From Streptomyces sp. CC0208 (GTDB taxonomy: Bacteria > Actinomycetota > Actinomycetes > Streptomycetales > Streptomycetaceae), in the NCBI RefSeq assembly GCF_003443735.1, contig NZ_CP031969.1:1426001-1490000 (forward strand): DNA of 64,000 bases, written 5' to 3'. Position 1 is the first letter of the stretch. Each line of letters starts with the position of its first letter. Shown here one piece after another: positions 17,392 through 25,683 of the stretch. Made by a program: the position numbers and the translations under genes. A model generated the notes under the pieces. It was not told the origin of the DNA and did not search any database. It saw nothing but the letters and a program-made list of their open reading frames with translations.

Positions 17392-18111
17392 ATGAGCCTG
17401 CAGGGACAGCGGATCGTCGTGGTCGGCGGTACGTCGGGCATCGGTCTGGCGGTGGCGGACGCGGCGGCCCGGGACGGGGCCGAGGTGGTGGTGGCCTCAC
17501 GCCGGAAGGAGAGTGTGGAGGCGGCACTGAAGCAGTTGCCGCCGGGTGTCTCGGGGGACGTCCTCGACGTCACCTCGGAGGCCGGTGTGCAGGCCTTCTT
17601 CGCACGGACGGGTGCCTTCGACCATCTCGTCTTCACGGCGGGCGAACCGCTGCGGTTCGAGCCGCTGGCCGAGACCGACCTCGCCCGGGCGCGGAACTTC
17701 CTGGAGACCCGGCTGTGGGGCGCGCTCACGGTGGTCAAGTACGGGGCGCCGCTCGTCCGGGAGGGCGGGTCGGTCGTGCTCACCACGGGTACCGTCGCGC
17801 GCCGGCCGATGCCGGGGACGAGTGTGGTGGCCGGCCTGGCCGGGGCGATGGAGTCGCTGACCCGGGCGCTGGCCCTGGAGCTGGCCCCGGTGAGGGTCAA
17901 CGTGGTCGAGCCGGGGGTGGTGCGCACCGAGCTGTGGCGCGAGCTTCCCAAGGAGGAGCGCGACGGCCTGTTCGCGGCCGCCGCCGAGTCGCTCCCCGTG
18001 GGGCGGGTCGGCGAGCCGGAGGAGGTCGCCGAGGCGTATCTCTATCTGATGCGCGGCGGTTTCAGCACCGGCTCGGTGGTGGTCGTGGACGGCGGAACGG
18101 TCCTGGTCTGA
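17392..18111 (+). CDS. SDR-fold oxidoreductase lacking the YxxxK catalytic pair
   Basis: 239 residues; the ATG at 17392 follows GGAAGGAG. The NAD(P) motif VVVGGTSGIGLAVA and the C-terminal DGGTVLV of short-chain dehydrogenases are present. Where the catalytic Tyr and Lys should be, the sequence reads PGTSVVAGLAGAMESLTRAL, giving Val146 and Ala150. The NNAG motif is replaced by FTAGE. The protein may bind a nucleotide without classical SDR catalysis, as a regulator or scaffold, or use other residues. It is divergent from a LysR gene and convergent with an isochorismatase-like gene, four bases away. Confidence 0.85.
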   Translation: MSLQGQRIVVVGGTSGIGLAVADAAARDGAEVVVASRRKESVEAALKQLPPGVSGDVLDVTSEAGVQAFFARTGAFDHLVFTAGEPLRFEPLAETDLARARNFLETRLWGALTVVKYGAPLVREGGSVVLTTGTVARRPMPGTSVVAGLAGAMESLTRALALELAPVRVNVVEPGVVRTELWRELPKEERDGLFAAAAESLPVGRVGEPEEVAEAYLYLMRGGFSTGSVVVVDGGTVLV

Positions 18112-18115
18112 GCGG

Positions 18116-18643
18116 TCAGCCCGCCACGAAACGCACCTGATCCAACGTCACCACCGTGCCCAGGCGCGGAAAGTCGAGCCGTGTCGAGGACTCGTGCTCG
18201 GCAGCGGTGAAGGCGGCCATCGCGTCCTCCACGAGGACGAGGTCGTAGCCGAGGTCGAGGGCGGCGCGGGCGGTGGACTCGACGCCGAGGTTGGTGGCGA
18301 TTCCGCCGAACACCAGGGTGGTGACGCCGAGTTCGCGGAGGCGGGCGTCCAGATCCGTGCCCTGGAAGGCGCCGATGGTCCGCTTCACGATCTCGAGGTC
18401 GCCGTGGTGGGCGAGACCGGGCACCAGCCCGCTGCCGGGTGGCTGGTCGGCGACACCGGGCCGTTCGACGCGCACCAGCACGACGGGTGCGCCGGCAGCA
18501 CGGAAGAGGGCCGCCAACTCCGCCGCTGCGGTGAGGACTTCGGTGCCTTTGCGGGGTTCCAGGGGCAGCGCGACGATCCGGTCCATCAGATCGACGAGTA
18601 CGAGGGCGCTGCGCGCGGGATCGAGGGCGAGGGGTCCGATCAT
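18116..18643 (-). CDS. Isochorismatase-like hydrolase family protein without the catalytic Cys
   Basis: 175 residues of the isochorismatase/cysteine hydrolase fold. Asp18 (LVLVDLMD) and Lys87 (IVKRTIGAF) of the usual triad are present. The nucleophile position reads GIATNLGVESTAR, so the cysteine of amidase-type members is Gly120, with the cis-peptide GGIA retained. Isochorismatase itself, in EntB, also lacks the Cys and hydrolyses a vinyl ether, so a non-amidase reaction is possible. The gene follows marR by 16 bases on the same strand and is probably under its control. Confidence 0.87.
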   Translation of the reverse strand: MIGPLALDPARSALVLVDLMDRIVALPLEPRKGTEVLTAAAELAALFRAAGAPVVLVRVERPGVADQPPGSGLVPGLAHHGDLEIVKRTIGAFQGTDLDARLRELGVTTLVFGGIATNLGVESTARAALDLGYDLVLVEDAMAAFTAAEHESSTRLDFPRLGTVVTLDQVRFVAG

Positions 18644-18659
18644 GACGGAACGTTATCCG

Positions 18660-19100
18660 TCATCGGCCCTCCGTGCCGGAGATCCGGATCAACAGGCCCA
18701 TGAACTGGGCGCGTTCGTCCGGGGAGAGGGGGGCCAGCAGCTCGTCGTTGGCGTGGCGGGCCGCCTTCTCGCAGCGGGCCAGCAGCCGGGTCCCCTCCGC
18801 CGTGAGGGACACCGCGTTCTTGCGGCGGTCGCCGGGGTCCGGTTCGCGCAGGACGAGCCCGGCGGACTGGAGGTCGTTGAGGACGCCGACCAGGTCCTTG
18901 GGGTCGAGCCGCACCGCGCGGCCGAGGTCGGCCTGGGCGACGGGGGCGAGGTCGCGGACGGCGGAGAGGACGACGTGGTGCCACATCTTCATGCCCTCGA
19001 CGGCCAGCGCCTCGGCGACCAGGGTCCGTCCACGGGCGGCGGCGCGCCCTAGGAGCCAGCTGGGGAGGGAGCGGATCGCGGGGAGGGGTGCTTCGGCCAT
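18660..19100 (-). CDS. MarR family transcriptional regulator
   Basis: 146 residues with the MarR dimer fold and winged helix: VAQADLGRAVRLDPKDLVGVL recognition region and the wing DPGDRRKNAVSLT with its D-R dyad. The gene is divergent from a quinone oxidoreductase gene and co-directional with the isochorismatase-like gene. The 109-base intergenic region contains two matching palindromes. Members of this group typically repress flanking oxidoreductases until a phenolic, quinone or oxidant is bound. Confidence 0.92.
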   Translation of the reverse strand: MAEAPLPAIRSLPSWLLGRAAARGRTLVAEALAVEGMKMWHHVVLSAVRDLAPVAQADLGRAVRLDPKDLVGVLNDLQSAGLVLREPDPGDRRKNAVSLTAEGTRLLARCEKAARHANDELLAPLSPDERAQFMGLLIRISGTEGR

Positions 19101-19118
19101 GGGACCAGCCTAGCCAGT

Positions 19119-19171
19119 ATTCATTGGACTTCCCAACGACCCACCTCTTATCGTTGGGAAGCCCAATGAAT
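19119..19171. promoter_or_regulatory. Paired MarR-type palindromic operators
   Basis: The 19119-19139 and 19151-19171 segments are inverted copies of each other, matching at 20 of 21 bases. Each arm is itself a dyad: TTGGACTTCCCAA (19124-19136) and TTGGGAAGCCCAA (19154-19166). Their centres are 30 bases apart, close to three helical turns, so two dimers could sit on the same face. A related half-site GATGAATCAG follows at 19186-19195. The site lies between the divergent marR and oxidoreductase starts. Confidence 0.8.
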
Positions 19172-19209
19172 CAGTCGGGCAGTCCGATGAATCAGGGGAG
19201 GTCGGATCG

Positions 19210-20127
19210 ATGCGTCGCGTCCGTTACGAGTCCACGGGTGGCCCGCTGTTCCTGGAGGAGGTGCCGGTCCCCGCGCCGGGCCCGGGTGAGCTCCTCGTGC
19301 GCTGTGAGGCGATCGGTGTCACGCTGCCCGTCGTCCGCAAGGTGACCGAGGCCGTGGAGCCGGTGCCGCTCGGCGGCGAGCTCGCCGGTGAGGTGGTGGC
19401 CGTCGGCGCCGGGGTCACCCGTTTCCGGCCCGGCGAACGCGTCACGGGCCTGTGCTTCGGCCACGGTTACGCAGACTTCGCGCTGCTGCCCGAGCCCATG
19501 GCCTCCTCGGTCCCCGACGGCGCCTCGGCGGTCGACGCGGTCGCCCTGGTCCGCAGCGGTCTGGTCGCGCTCGGCGCCCTGGAGGCGGCGCGTCCCGAGC
19601 CGGGAGAGGCGGCACTGATCACGGCGGCGGCGAGCGGGGTCGGGCACCTCGCCGTGCAGCTCGCGCGGGCCCGGGGTGCCTCCCGGGTGGTGGGCGCGGT
19701 CTCCGGCCCGGCCAAGGCGGACTTCGTGCGCTCGCTCGGCGCCGACACCACCGCCCTTTACGGCGACGGCAGTTGGGGAGATCCCGTCGACTACGTCCTC
19801 GACGCGGTCGGCGGCGAGCTGCTCACCCCGGCGCTCGCCGCCCTGGCCCCGGGCGGGCGGCTGGTGGCGTACAGCTCGGGCGGCGGGACGATCCGGGCGT
19901 ACGACCTCCTCGTCGGCGCCAAGTCCGTGACGGGCTTCCAGATGGCGCGGATCGCCCGCGAGCGGCCCGAGTTGTACGAGCGGTGGCGGCGGGAGCTGTG
20001 GCGGAGGTTCCTGGACGGCACGCTTCGGCCCGCCGTGCACGGGGAGTTCGCCCTGGAGGACGCGGCGAAGGCGCACGAGGTGATCGAGTCGCGGCGCAAC
20101 CTCGGAAAGGTCGTACTCCATCCGTGA
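19210..20127 (+). CDS. Zinc-independent quinone oxidoreductase (MDR family)
   Basis: 305 residues starting MRRVRYESTGGPLF after GGGGAGGT. The N-terminal GroES-like domain (GELLVRCEAIGVTLPVVRK, GGELAGEVVAVGAGVTRF) lacks zinc-ligand cysteines. The NADPH domain has ITAAASGVGHLAVQLARARG. This is the QOR/zeta-crystallin group, which reduces quinones or enones with NADPH. It is divergent from marR and shares the double palindrome, so it is probably derepressed by a quinone-like signal. Confidence 0.9.
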   Translation: MRRVRYESTGGPLFLEEVPVPAPGPGELLVRCEAIGVTLPVVRKVTEAVEPVPLGGELAGEVVAVGAGVTRFRPGERVTGLCFGHGYADFALLPEPMASSVPDGASAVDAVALVRSGLVALGALEAARPEPGEAALITAAASGVGHLAVQLARARGASRVVGAVSGPAKADFVRSLGADTTALYGDGSWGDPVDYVLDAVGGELLTPALAALAPGGRLVAYSSGGGTIRAYDLLVGAKSVTGFQMARIARERPELYERWRRELWRRFLDGTLRPAVHGEFALEDAAKAHEVIESRRNLGKVVLHP

Positions 20128-20160
20128 CGGGACACGCGCGGGGTTCTTGTGAGGCGCGAG

Positions 20161-20201
20161 GGACGGAACTACCGTCCGTCACCGGAAGGTCACATTTCCG
20201 G
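20161..20201. promoter_or_regulatory. Two small dyads upstream of the sialidase gene
   Basis: GGACGG-AACTA-CCGTCC (20161-20177) and CCGGAA-N8-TTCCGG (20182-20201) are perfect inverted repeats within the 100 bases before the sialidase start. They could be operators or an upstream terminator plus operator. No regulator gene adjoins them. Confidence 0.4.
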
Positions 20202-20227
20202 ATGTTCGGACAACTGAAAGGGCGCCC

Positions 20228-22090
20228 GTGCCGTCGAGTCGCGCACGTCTGAGATCCTCCCTGTCCGCCGTTTCCGCCACCGCCGCCCTGCTCGCCCCGC
20301 CGAGCGCCGCTTTCGCCCAATCCCTGCCCTCCGCACCGGGGTTGGAGCAGCAGATCCTCTTCAAGGCGGACCGGGACCCCGGCTACGCCTGCTTCCGTAT
20401 CCCGGCGGTCGTCCGTACCTCCGCCGGCACCCTGCTCGCGTTCGCCGAGGGACGGGTCCTCAACTGCGGGGACGCCTCCGACATCGACATCGTCCTCAAG
20501 CGGTCCACCGACGGCGGCCGCACCTGGGGCCCCCTCCAGGTGGTCAGCGAGGGCGCGGGCGACACCCACGGCAACCCGGCGCCACTCGTGGACCGCGGGA
20601 CGGGGCGCGTCCTGCTGGCCGAGACGTACAACCCGGGACGTACGGACAGCGGGAACTGCCGGGCACCCTGCGCGCGCACCCCGCACCTGCAGTACAGCGA
20701 CGACGACGGCCGGACCTGGTCCGCGCCCCGCGACCTGAGCGAGGAGCTCCTGGCCGGGCGGCGCACCTCCTGGTACGCCACCGGCCCCGTGCACGGCATC
20801 CAGCTCGGCCAGGGACCGCACGCCGGGCGGCTGGTGTTCGGTGTCAACACCGAGACGTGGGAGGGCAGCCGGGTGACCGCCAACCACGCGGCACTCGTCG
20901 TGAGCGACGACGGCGGCGAGCACTGGCGGGTCGGCGCCACCGACTCCTGGCCGGTCGCCGCCGACGGCACCTTCCGGCAGAAGCCCTCCGAGGTCACGCT
21001 CACCGAGCGCGCCGACGGTTCCGTGCTCGTCAGCGGGCGCGAGCAGGACGGCACCGACCTCGGCCACCGCACCCAGGCCGTCAGCGTCGACGGCGGCGAC
21101 AGCTTCGACGCGCCGTTCCGGGCCCTGCCCGACCTGTACGCACCGCAGGTCCAGTGCGCCACCCTCGACCTCGGCGCGCGCCTGCTGCTGTCCTGCCCGG
21201 CCGACCCGGACCGCCGCCGCACGATGACGATCCGCTCCTCCTACGACGGCGGCCGCACCTGGGACACCCCCGACCGTGCCACGGTCGTCACCACCGACTG
21301 GTCCGGATACTCGGACATGGCCCCGGTGGACGAGGGCACGGTGGGCCTGCTCTACGAGGGCGGGACCGCCGACGCTCGCGACGAGATCCGCTTCGCCCGC
21401 TTCACCGAGAACTGGCTGACACCGCGGCGCGGCCCCGACTCGACCACGCCCGACCGCGCTCCCCTCGCCCCGCCCGCGGCCGTGCTCGGCGGCGCCCGCG
21501 AGACGGCCGGGGTCATCGGCGGCGCCCTGGACCTCGACGGCGCCGACGACGCCGTACACCTGCCCTATCGGGCTCAACTCCCGCTCGGCTCGAAGGACTT
21601 CACCGCGTCCCTGTGGTTCCGGTACACGGCCACGGCCGGGGAGCAGCCGCTGCTGTGGATGGGCGGGGTCGGGACGGATCAGCCGCAGGTCTGGCTGCGC
21701 GGAGAGCCCGCGAGCGGCCGGCTGCGCGGGCTGATCACCGTGCGAGAGGGCGCGACGACCCTGCGGACGGCTTCGGTGAGCACGAACGGCGCGTACAACG
21801 ACGGACGGTGGCACCACTTGGGCCTGCGCCGGGGCGGCGGCCGGCTCACGCTCTTCGTCGACGGTACGGCGACCGGCGTACCGGACGTGCCGGGCTCGGT
21901 CAGCCGCACCTCCCCGTTCGGTGTGCACATCGGGCAGCGCGTGGACGGCCGTGCCTTCTTCACCGGCGCGATCGACGAAGTCCGGGTGTGGGGCCGGGCC
22001 CTGACCGACGCGGAGATCACCGGCGCGGACCCGGCGTCGGAGGGCACCGTCCTGTGGCTGCCCATGGACCGGGTGAGCGGGAGCCGCTAA
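20228..22090 (+). CDS. Secreted exo-alpha-sialidase (GH33) with C-terminal LamG-like domain
   Basis: 620 residues starting at GTG 20228 with an AFA signal cleavage site near residue 30. The sialidase hallmark FRIP is at 56-59, followed by five Asp boxes: STDGGRTW (93-100), SDDDGRTW (157-164), SDDGGEHW (226-233), SVDGGDSF (286-293) and SYDGGRTW (338-345). The glutamate of SEVTLTE (255) fits the catalytic pair. The last about 190 residues are a concanavalin-like LamG domain (DGADDAVHLPY, WHHLGLRRGG, IDEVRVWGRAL), probably for glycan binding. It releases terminal sialic acids outside the cell. A DUF5005-like gene follows 11 bases later. Confidence 0.92.
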   Translation: MPSSRARLRSSLSAVSATAALLAPPSAAFAQSLPSAPGLEQQILFKADRDPGYACFRIPAVVRTSAGTLLAFAEGRVLNCGDASDIDIVLKRSTDGGRTWGPLQVVSEGAGDTHGNPAPLVDRGTGRVLLAETYNPGRTDSGNCRAPCARTPHLQYSDDDGRTWSAPRDLSEELLAGRRTSWYATGPVHGIQLGQGPHAGRLVFGVNTETWEGSRVTANHAALVVSDDGGEHWRVGATDSWPVAADGTFRQKPSEVTLTERADGSVLVSGREQDGTDLGHRTQAVSVDGGDSFDAPFRALPDLYAPQVQCATLDLGARLLLSCPADPDRRRTMTIRSSYDGGRTWDTPDRATVVTTDWSGYSDMAPVDEGTVGLLYEGGTADARDEIRFARFTENWLTPRRGPDSTTPDRAPLAPPAAVLGGARETAGVIGGALDLDGADDAVHLPYRAQLPLGSKDFTASLWFRYTATAGEQPLLWMGGVGTDQPQVWLRGEPASGRLRGLITVREGATTLRTASVSTNGAYNDGRWHHLGLRRGGGRLTLFVDGTATGVPDVPGSVSRTSPFGVHIGQRVDGRAFFTGAIDEVRVWGRALTDAEITGADPASEGTVLWLPMDRVSGSR

Positions 22091-22101
22091 CGTCGCGGAC
22101 C

Positions 22102-23328
22102 GTGCCCGAGGACGCACGAGCACGACAGCGAACCGGCACCGGCGTCGGTCTGCTGCTGGCGCTGGTGCTCGGAGCCGTGCTGCTCACCGCCCTGCCGAAC
22201 GGCGGTGGGCGGGACGCCGACGACTGCGCACCGCTCACCGTCGGCTCCTGGTCCGCAAACGACCGCCTCACCGGCGAGTTCGCGCGCTACGGCGACGACG
22301 GCGCCCGCACCGACGACTGGACCGGCGGCGACGGCACCCACTCGGTGCGGCTGCCCGACGGGCGGCTGCTGTGGCTGTTCTCCGACACCTACCTCGGCCA
22401 GGTGTACGGCCCGCCCAATCCGCTCGGCGAGTCGTTCGCCTGGCGCGACTCCGCCGCCCCTCTGGTGCGCAACTCGGCGGTGCTGATGCGCGGCGGCCGC
22501 CTGGAGGCCACCCTCCCGGCGCCGCTGTTCCCGGACCCGGGCCCGGACCAGTGGCGCTGGCCGGTCGCGGCCCGCGTCGAACCCCGCTCCCCCGGCTCGG
22601 ACGAACTGGTCGTGCGGGTGCTGCTGTGGGTGCGGACGGCGGGCCGGTCCCCCTGGATCTACGGCGTCCCGACCGCCACCGAGGTGGCCACGCTCTCGCT
22701 GCCCGACCTGCGCGTCGAGTCGATCACGAAGGTCCTCGACGAGCAGCGGGTCAAGGACCCGTCCCGGCGGGTGCTGTTCGGGACCACGCTGGTCGAGGAG
22801 GGCGAGTGGACGTACGTCTTCGGGGGCGACGACGGCCAGGCCGCGTCCCGTACCGCCTCCTCGGCCTACGTGGCCCGGGTGCCGAAGGGCGGGCTCGCCG
22901 AACCGGGCGCCTGGGAGTACTGGGACGGCTCGGAGTGGACGACCGGCGCCCGCCCGCGCCCGGTGCTCGGGGACGGGCGGCGCACCGGGGTGGGCAGCGC
23001 CTTCTCCGTCGTACAACAGAACGGGACGTACGTGCTGTTCACCATGGCCGCCGGGACGAAGGGGCTGGCGGCCGTGACCTCGTACTGGGCCTGCTCCCCC
23101 ACCGGACCGTGGCACGGCCCGGAGAGGGACTTCACCCCCTCCCTGCCCGCCGGGCAGGTCGCCGCCTACAACCCGCAGGCGCACCTCGAACTCAGCGGCG
23201 GGGGACGGCTGGTGCTCAGCTACGACGTCAACTGGCTGGAGACGACTCTCGCTTCGGCCCAGCTCAGCCGGAACGTGTCGCTGTACCGACCGCGGTTCGT
23301 GACGCTCCGGCTGACTCCGGCCCGCTGA
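22102..23328 (+). CDS. Membrane-anchored DUF5005-like protein
   Basis: About 408 residues starting at GTG 22102, with one N-terminal hydrophobic segment (GVGLLLALVLGAVLLTALP), so probably anchored or secreted. The rest looks like a five-bladed propeller-like carbohydrate-active fold: LPDGRLLWLFSDTYLG, NSAVLMRGG and FTMAAGTKGLAAVTSYWACS. I associate the FSDTYLG segment with DUF5005/DUF4185-type proteins, usually near glycoside hydrolases. It is co-directional with the sialidase gene, 11 bases downstream, so a joint role in glycan processing is likely. Its 3' end overlaps the convergent symporter gene by 65 bases. Confidence 0.7.
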   Translation: MPEDARARQRTGTGVGLLLALVLGAVLLTALPNGGGRDADDCAPLTVGSWSANDRLTGEFARYGDDGARTDDWTGGDGTHSVRLPDGRLLWLFSDTYLGQVYGPPNPLGESFAWRDSAAPLVRNSAVLMRGGRLEATLPAPLFPDPGPDQWRWPVAARVEPRSPGSDELVVRVLLWVRTAGRSPWIYGVPTATEVATLSLPDLRVESITKVLDEQRVKDPSRRVLFGTTLVEEGEWTYVFGGDDGQAASRTASSAYVARVPKGGLAEPGAWEYWDGSEWTTGARPRPVLGDGRRTGVGSAFSVVQQNGTYVLFTMAAGTKGLAAVTSYWACSPTGPWHGPERDFTPSLPAGQVAAYNPQAHLELSGGGRLVLSYDVNWLETTLASAQLSRNVSLYRPRFVTLRLTPAR

Positions 23329-24325
23329 CCTGCGCGGTCTCTCCGGTCTCCGCCGGGACGGCGTCGTGCGAGCGGCGCTTGGCGATCACGGCGCAGACCA
23401 TCAGCTGCATCTGGTGGAACAGCATCAGCGGCAGCACGGCGAGCGAGGCGTGCGCGCCGAACAGGACGCTGGCCATGGGGAGTCCGGAGGCGAGGGACTT
23501 CTTCGAGCCCGCGAACTGGATGGCGACGCGGTCCTCACGGCCGAAGCGCAGCGCCTTGGCGCCGTACCAGGTCAGGGCGAGCATCAGGGCGAGCAGGACG
23601 GCCTCGACGATCATGAGGCCGCCGAGCCTGAGCGGGCTCACCTGGTGCCAGATGCCCTGGACCATGCCCTCGCTGAACGCGGTGTAGACGACCAGCAGGA
23701 TCGACCCGCGGTCGACGAGGCCGAGGACCTTCTTGTGGCGGGTGATGAAGCCGCCGATCCAGCGGCGCGTCAACTGGCCCGCCAGGAACGGCACGAGCAG
23801 CTGGAGCACGATCTCCAGGAGCGAGTCGGCGGAGAACCCGCTGCCGCTGCTGCCGAGCAGGGCGGCCGCCAGGAGCGGGGTGATGACGATGCCGACCAGG
23901 GAGGAGAAGGAGCCCGCGCAGATCGCGGCCGGCACGTTGCCGCGGGCGATCGAGGTGAAGGCGATCGAGGACTGGATGGTGGAGGGGACCAGGGTGAGGA
24001 AGAGCAGGCCCTGGTAGAGGGGGTGGGTCAGGAAGACCGGGACGAGTCCGCGGGCGGCGAGGCCCAGCAGCGGGAAGATCACGAACGTGCAGACGAGGAC
24101 CGTGACGTGCAGCCGCCAGTGCTTGAGGCCGTCCAGAGCCTCGCGGGTGGACAGGCGGGCGCCGTACAGGAAGAAGAGGAAGGCGATCGCCGCCGTGGAG
24201 GCTCCGGAGGCCACGTCCGCGGTGGTCCCGCGTGCCGGTACGAGGGCCGCGAGACCCACCGTGCCGAGCAGCAGCAGGATGTACGGGTCGACCGGCATCC
24301 AGGCCGGCCACTTCAGGCGCTTCAC
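23264..24325 (-). CDS. Bile acid:sodium symporter family protein
   Basis: About 353 residues. I choose GTG 24325 (translated VKRLKWPAWMPVDPYILLLL) because GGAG lies just upstream and homologous proteins begin this way; the frame is open further, to 24523. Ten hydrophobic helices follow, with the family segments FLFFLYGARLSTREAL, LVPSTIQSSIAFTSIARGN and FAGSKKSLASGLPMA. This is the SBF/PSE-type group, whose substrates vary (bile acids, pantoate, organic anions). It is divergent from a LysR gene that is probably its regulator. Confidence 0.85.
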   Translation of the reverse strand: MKRLKWPAWMPVDPYILLLLGTVGLAALVPARGTTADVASGASTAAIAFLFFLYGARLSTREALDGLKHWRLHVTVLVCTFVIFPLLGLAARGLVPVFLTHPLYQGLLFLTLVPSTIQSSIAFTSIARGNVPAAICAGSFSSLVGIVITPLLAAALLGSSGSGFSADSLLEIVLQLLVPFLAGQLTRRWIGGFITRHKKVLGLVDRGSILLVVYTAFSEGMVQGIWHQVSPLRLGGLMIVEAVLLALMLALTWYGAKALRFGREDRVAIQFAGSKKSLASGLPMASVLFGAHASLAVLPLMLFHQMQLMVCAVIAKRRSHDAVPAETGETAQVSGPESAGASRTAVGTATRSG

Positions 24326-24480
24326 GGTGCTCCACTTGCTCGTGTTCGACGACGGTACGGGGACATGACGGGTACCTCCCTCGGAACGGAGGATCCCCCT
24401 CCATCGTCCTCCCTCACCCCTTGATCGGGAATCCCGTACACCACTCTGACTGTCATCACGTTCCGCGATAAGCTCGCGCC

Positions 24481-25344
24481 ATGTACGACCCGTCGCAGTT
24501 GCGCACGTTCCTGGCGGTGGCACAGACCCTGAGCTTCACGCAGGCCGCCCGGCGGCTGGGGGTGCGCCAGTCGACCGTGAGCCAGCACGTACGGCGCCTG
24601 GAGGACGCGGCCGGGCGGCAGCTGTTCACCCGGGACACCCACTCCGTGGAGCTGACGGAGGACGGCGAGGCGATGCTGGGATTCGCGCGGCGGATCCTGG
24701 AGGTGCACGACCAGGCCACCGCCTTCTTCACCGGTACGCGCCTGCGGGGGCGGCTGCGGTTCGGGGCGTCGGAGGACTTCGTGCTCACCCGGCTGCCGGA
24801 GATCCTCGAGGGCTTCCGGTACGACCATCCCGAGGTGGACCTGGAGCTGACGGTCGAGCTGTCGGGCACCCTGCACGAGCAGCTGGCCGCCGGGAAGCTG
24901 GACCTCGTGCTCGCCAAGCGGCGCCCCGAGGATCCCCGGGGTGAGCTGGTGTGGCACGACCGGCTGGTATGGATCGGCGCGGAGCGGCTCCGCCTGGAGG
25001 CGGACCGTCCGGTGCCGCTGATCGTCTATCCGCCGCCGGGGATCACCCGCACGCTGGCTCTGGAGGCGCTGGAGCGGCAGGGACGCGCGTGGCGGATCGT
25101 GTGCACCAGCGGGAGCCTGAACGGGCTGATCGCGGCCGCGCGGGCCGGCCTGGGGGTGATGGCCCACTCCCGGGGCCTGGTGCCGCCGGGGCTGGTGCGG
25201 GTGCCCGACCGGTTCGCGCTGCCGGAGCTCGGGCGGGTGGACTTCGTCCTGGTCCACGGCCGTCGGCGGACGGCCGCTCAGGAAGCCGCGGACGCCCTGG
25301 CCTCCGCGATTCTGGCGGGCGGGGACCGGCTGCACCGGGGCTGA
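24481..25344 (+). CDS. LysR family transcriptional regulator
   Basis: 287 residues with the N-terminal helix-turn-helix (LRTFLAVAQTLSFTQAARRL, VRQSTVSQHVRRLED) and a LysR effector domain (LRFGASEDFVLTRLPEIL, GKLDLVLAKRRP, ARAGLGVMAHSRGLVPPGLV). It is divergent from the SBF-type symporter gene, with a 155-base shared promoter region. The spacing before ATG 24481 has no strong ribosome site, so a short or absent leader is possible. Confidence 0.93.
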   Translation: MYDPSQLRTFLAVAQTLSFTQAARRLGVRQSTVSQHVRRLEDAAGRQLFTRDTHSVELTEDGEAMLGFARRILEVHDQATAFFTGTRLRGRLRFGASEDFVLTRLPEILEGFRYDHPEVDLELTVELSGTLHEQLAAGKLDLVLAKRRPEDPRGELVWHDRLVWIGAERLRLEADRPVPLIVYPPPGITRTLALEALERQGRAWRIVCTSGSLNGLIAAARAGLGVMAHSRGLVPPGLVRVPDRFALPELGRVDFVLVHGRRRTAAQEAADALASAILAGGDRLHRG

Positions 25345-25683
25345 CGTGGCCCGCCCTGTACGGAGTGACGAATTCCCCGCCGGTGACGCTGACAGAAGTG
25401 CGACACCGGCCAGCGCGACGCCAGCCAGAGGACGACCGTTTCTGCAAGATCGCGAGCCGTAATCGGTACGTACAGATTCCGTGGAGATTGCGGCTCGGAA
25501 ACTTACGCAACCGTCAGTTTTCTGTCCGACCCTTCCCCATGTGAGGGTATTTTCCGGTACTGACCAGGCCATACGTGAGCACCCCTCGGCTTCGGCCCCC
25601 CTCCCACCGGGGGGCGGGGTGGGGTAGCTTTCACGGCGCTGTGCGGAGCTTCACTGAGCGCCAGGGAGAGCGGGGAGCGGGGT
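25345..25683. other. Intergenic region before the acyl-CoA synthetase gene
   Basis: No gene is supported in these 339 bases. Locally AT-richer DNA around 25500-25560 may hold the promoter. A hairpin-like run of C then G (about 25600-25625, around TCCCACC) lies upstream of the TTG start. I see no clear operator. Confidence 0.5.
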
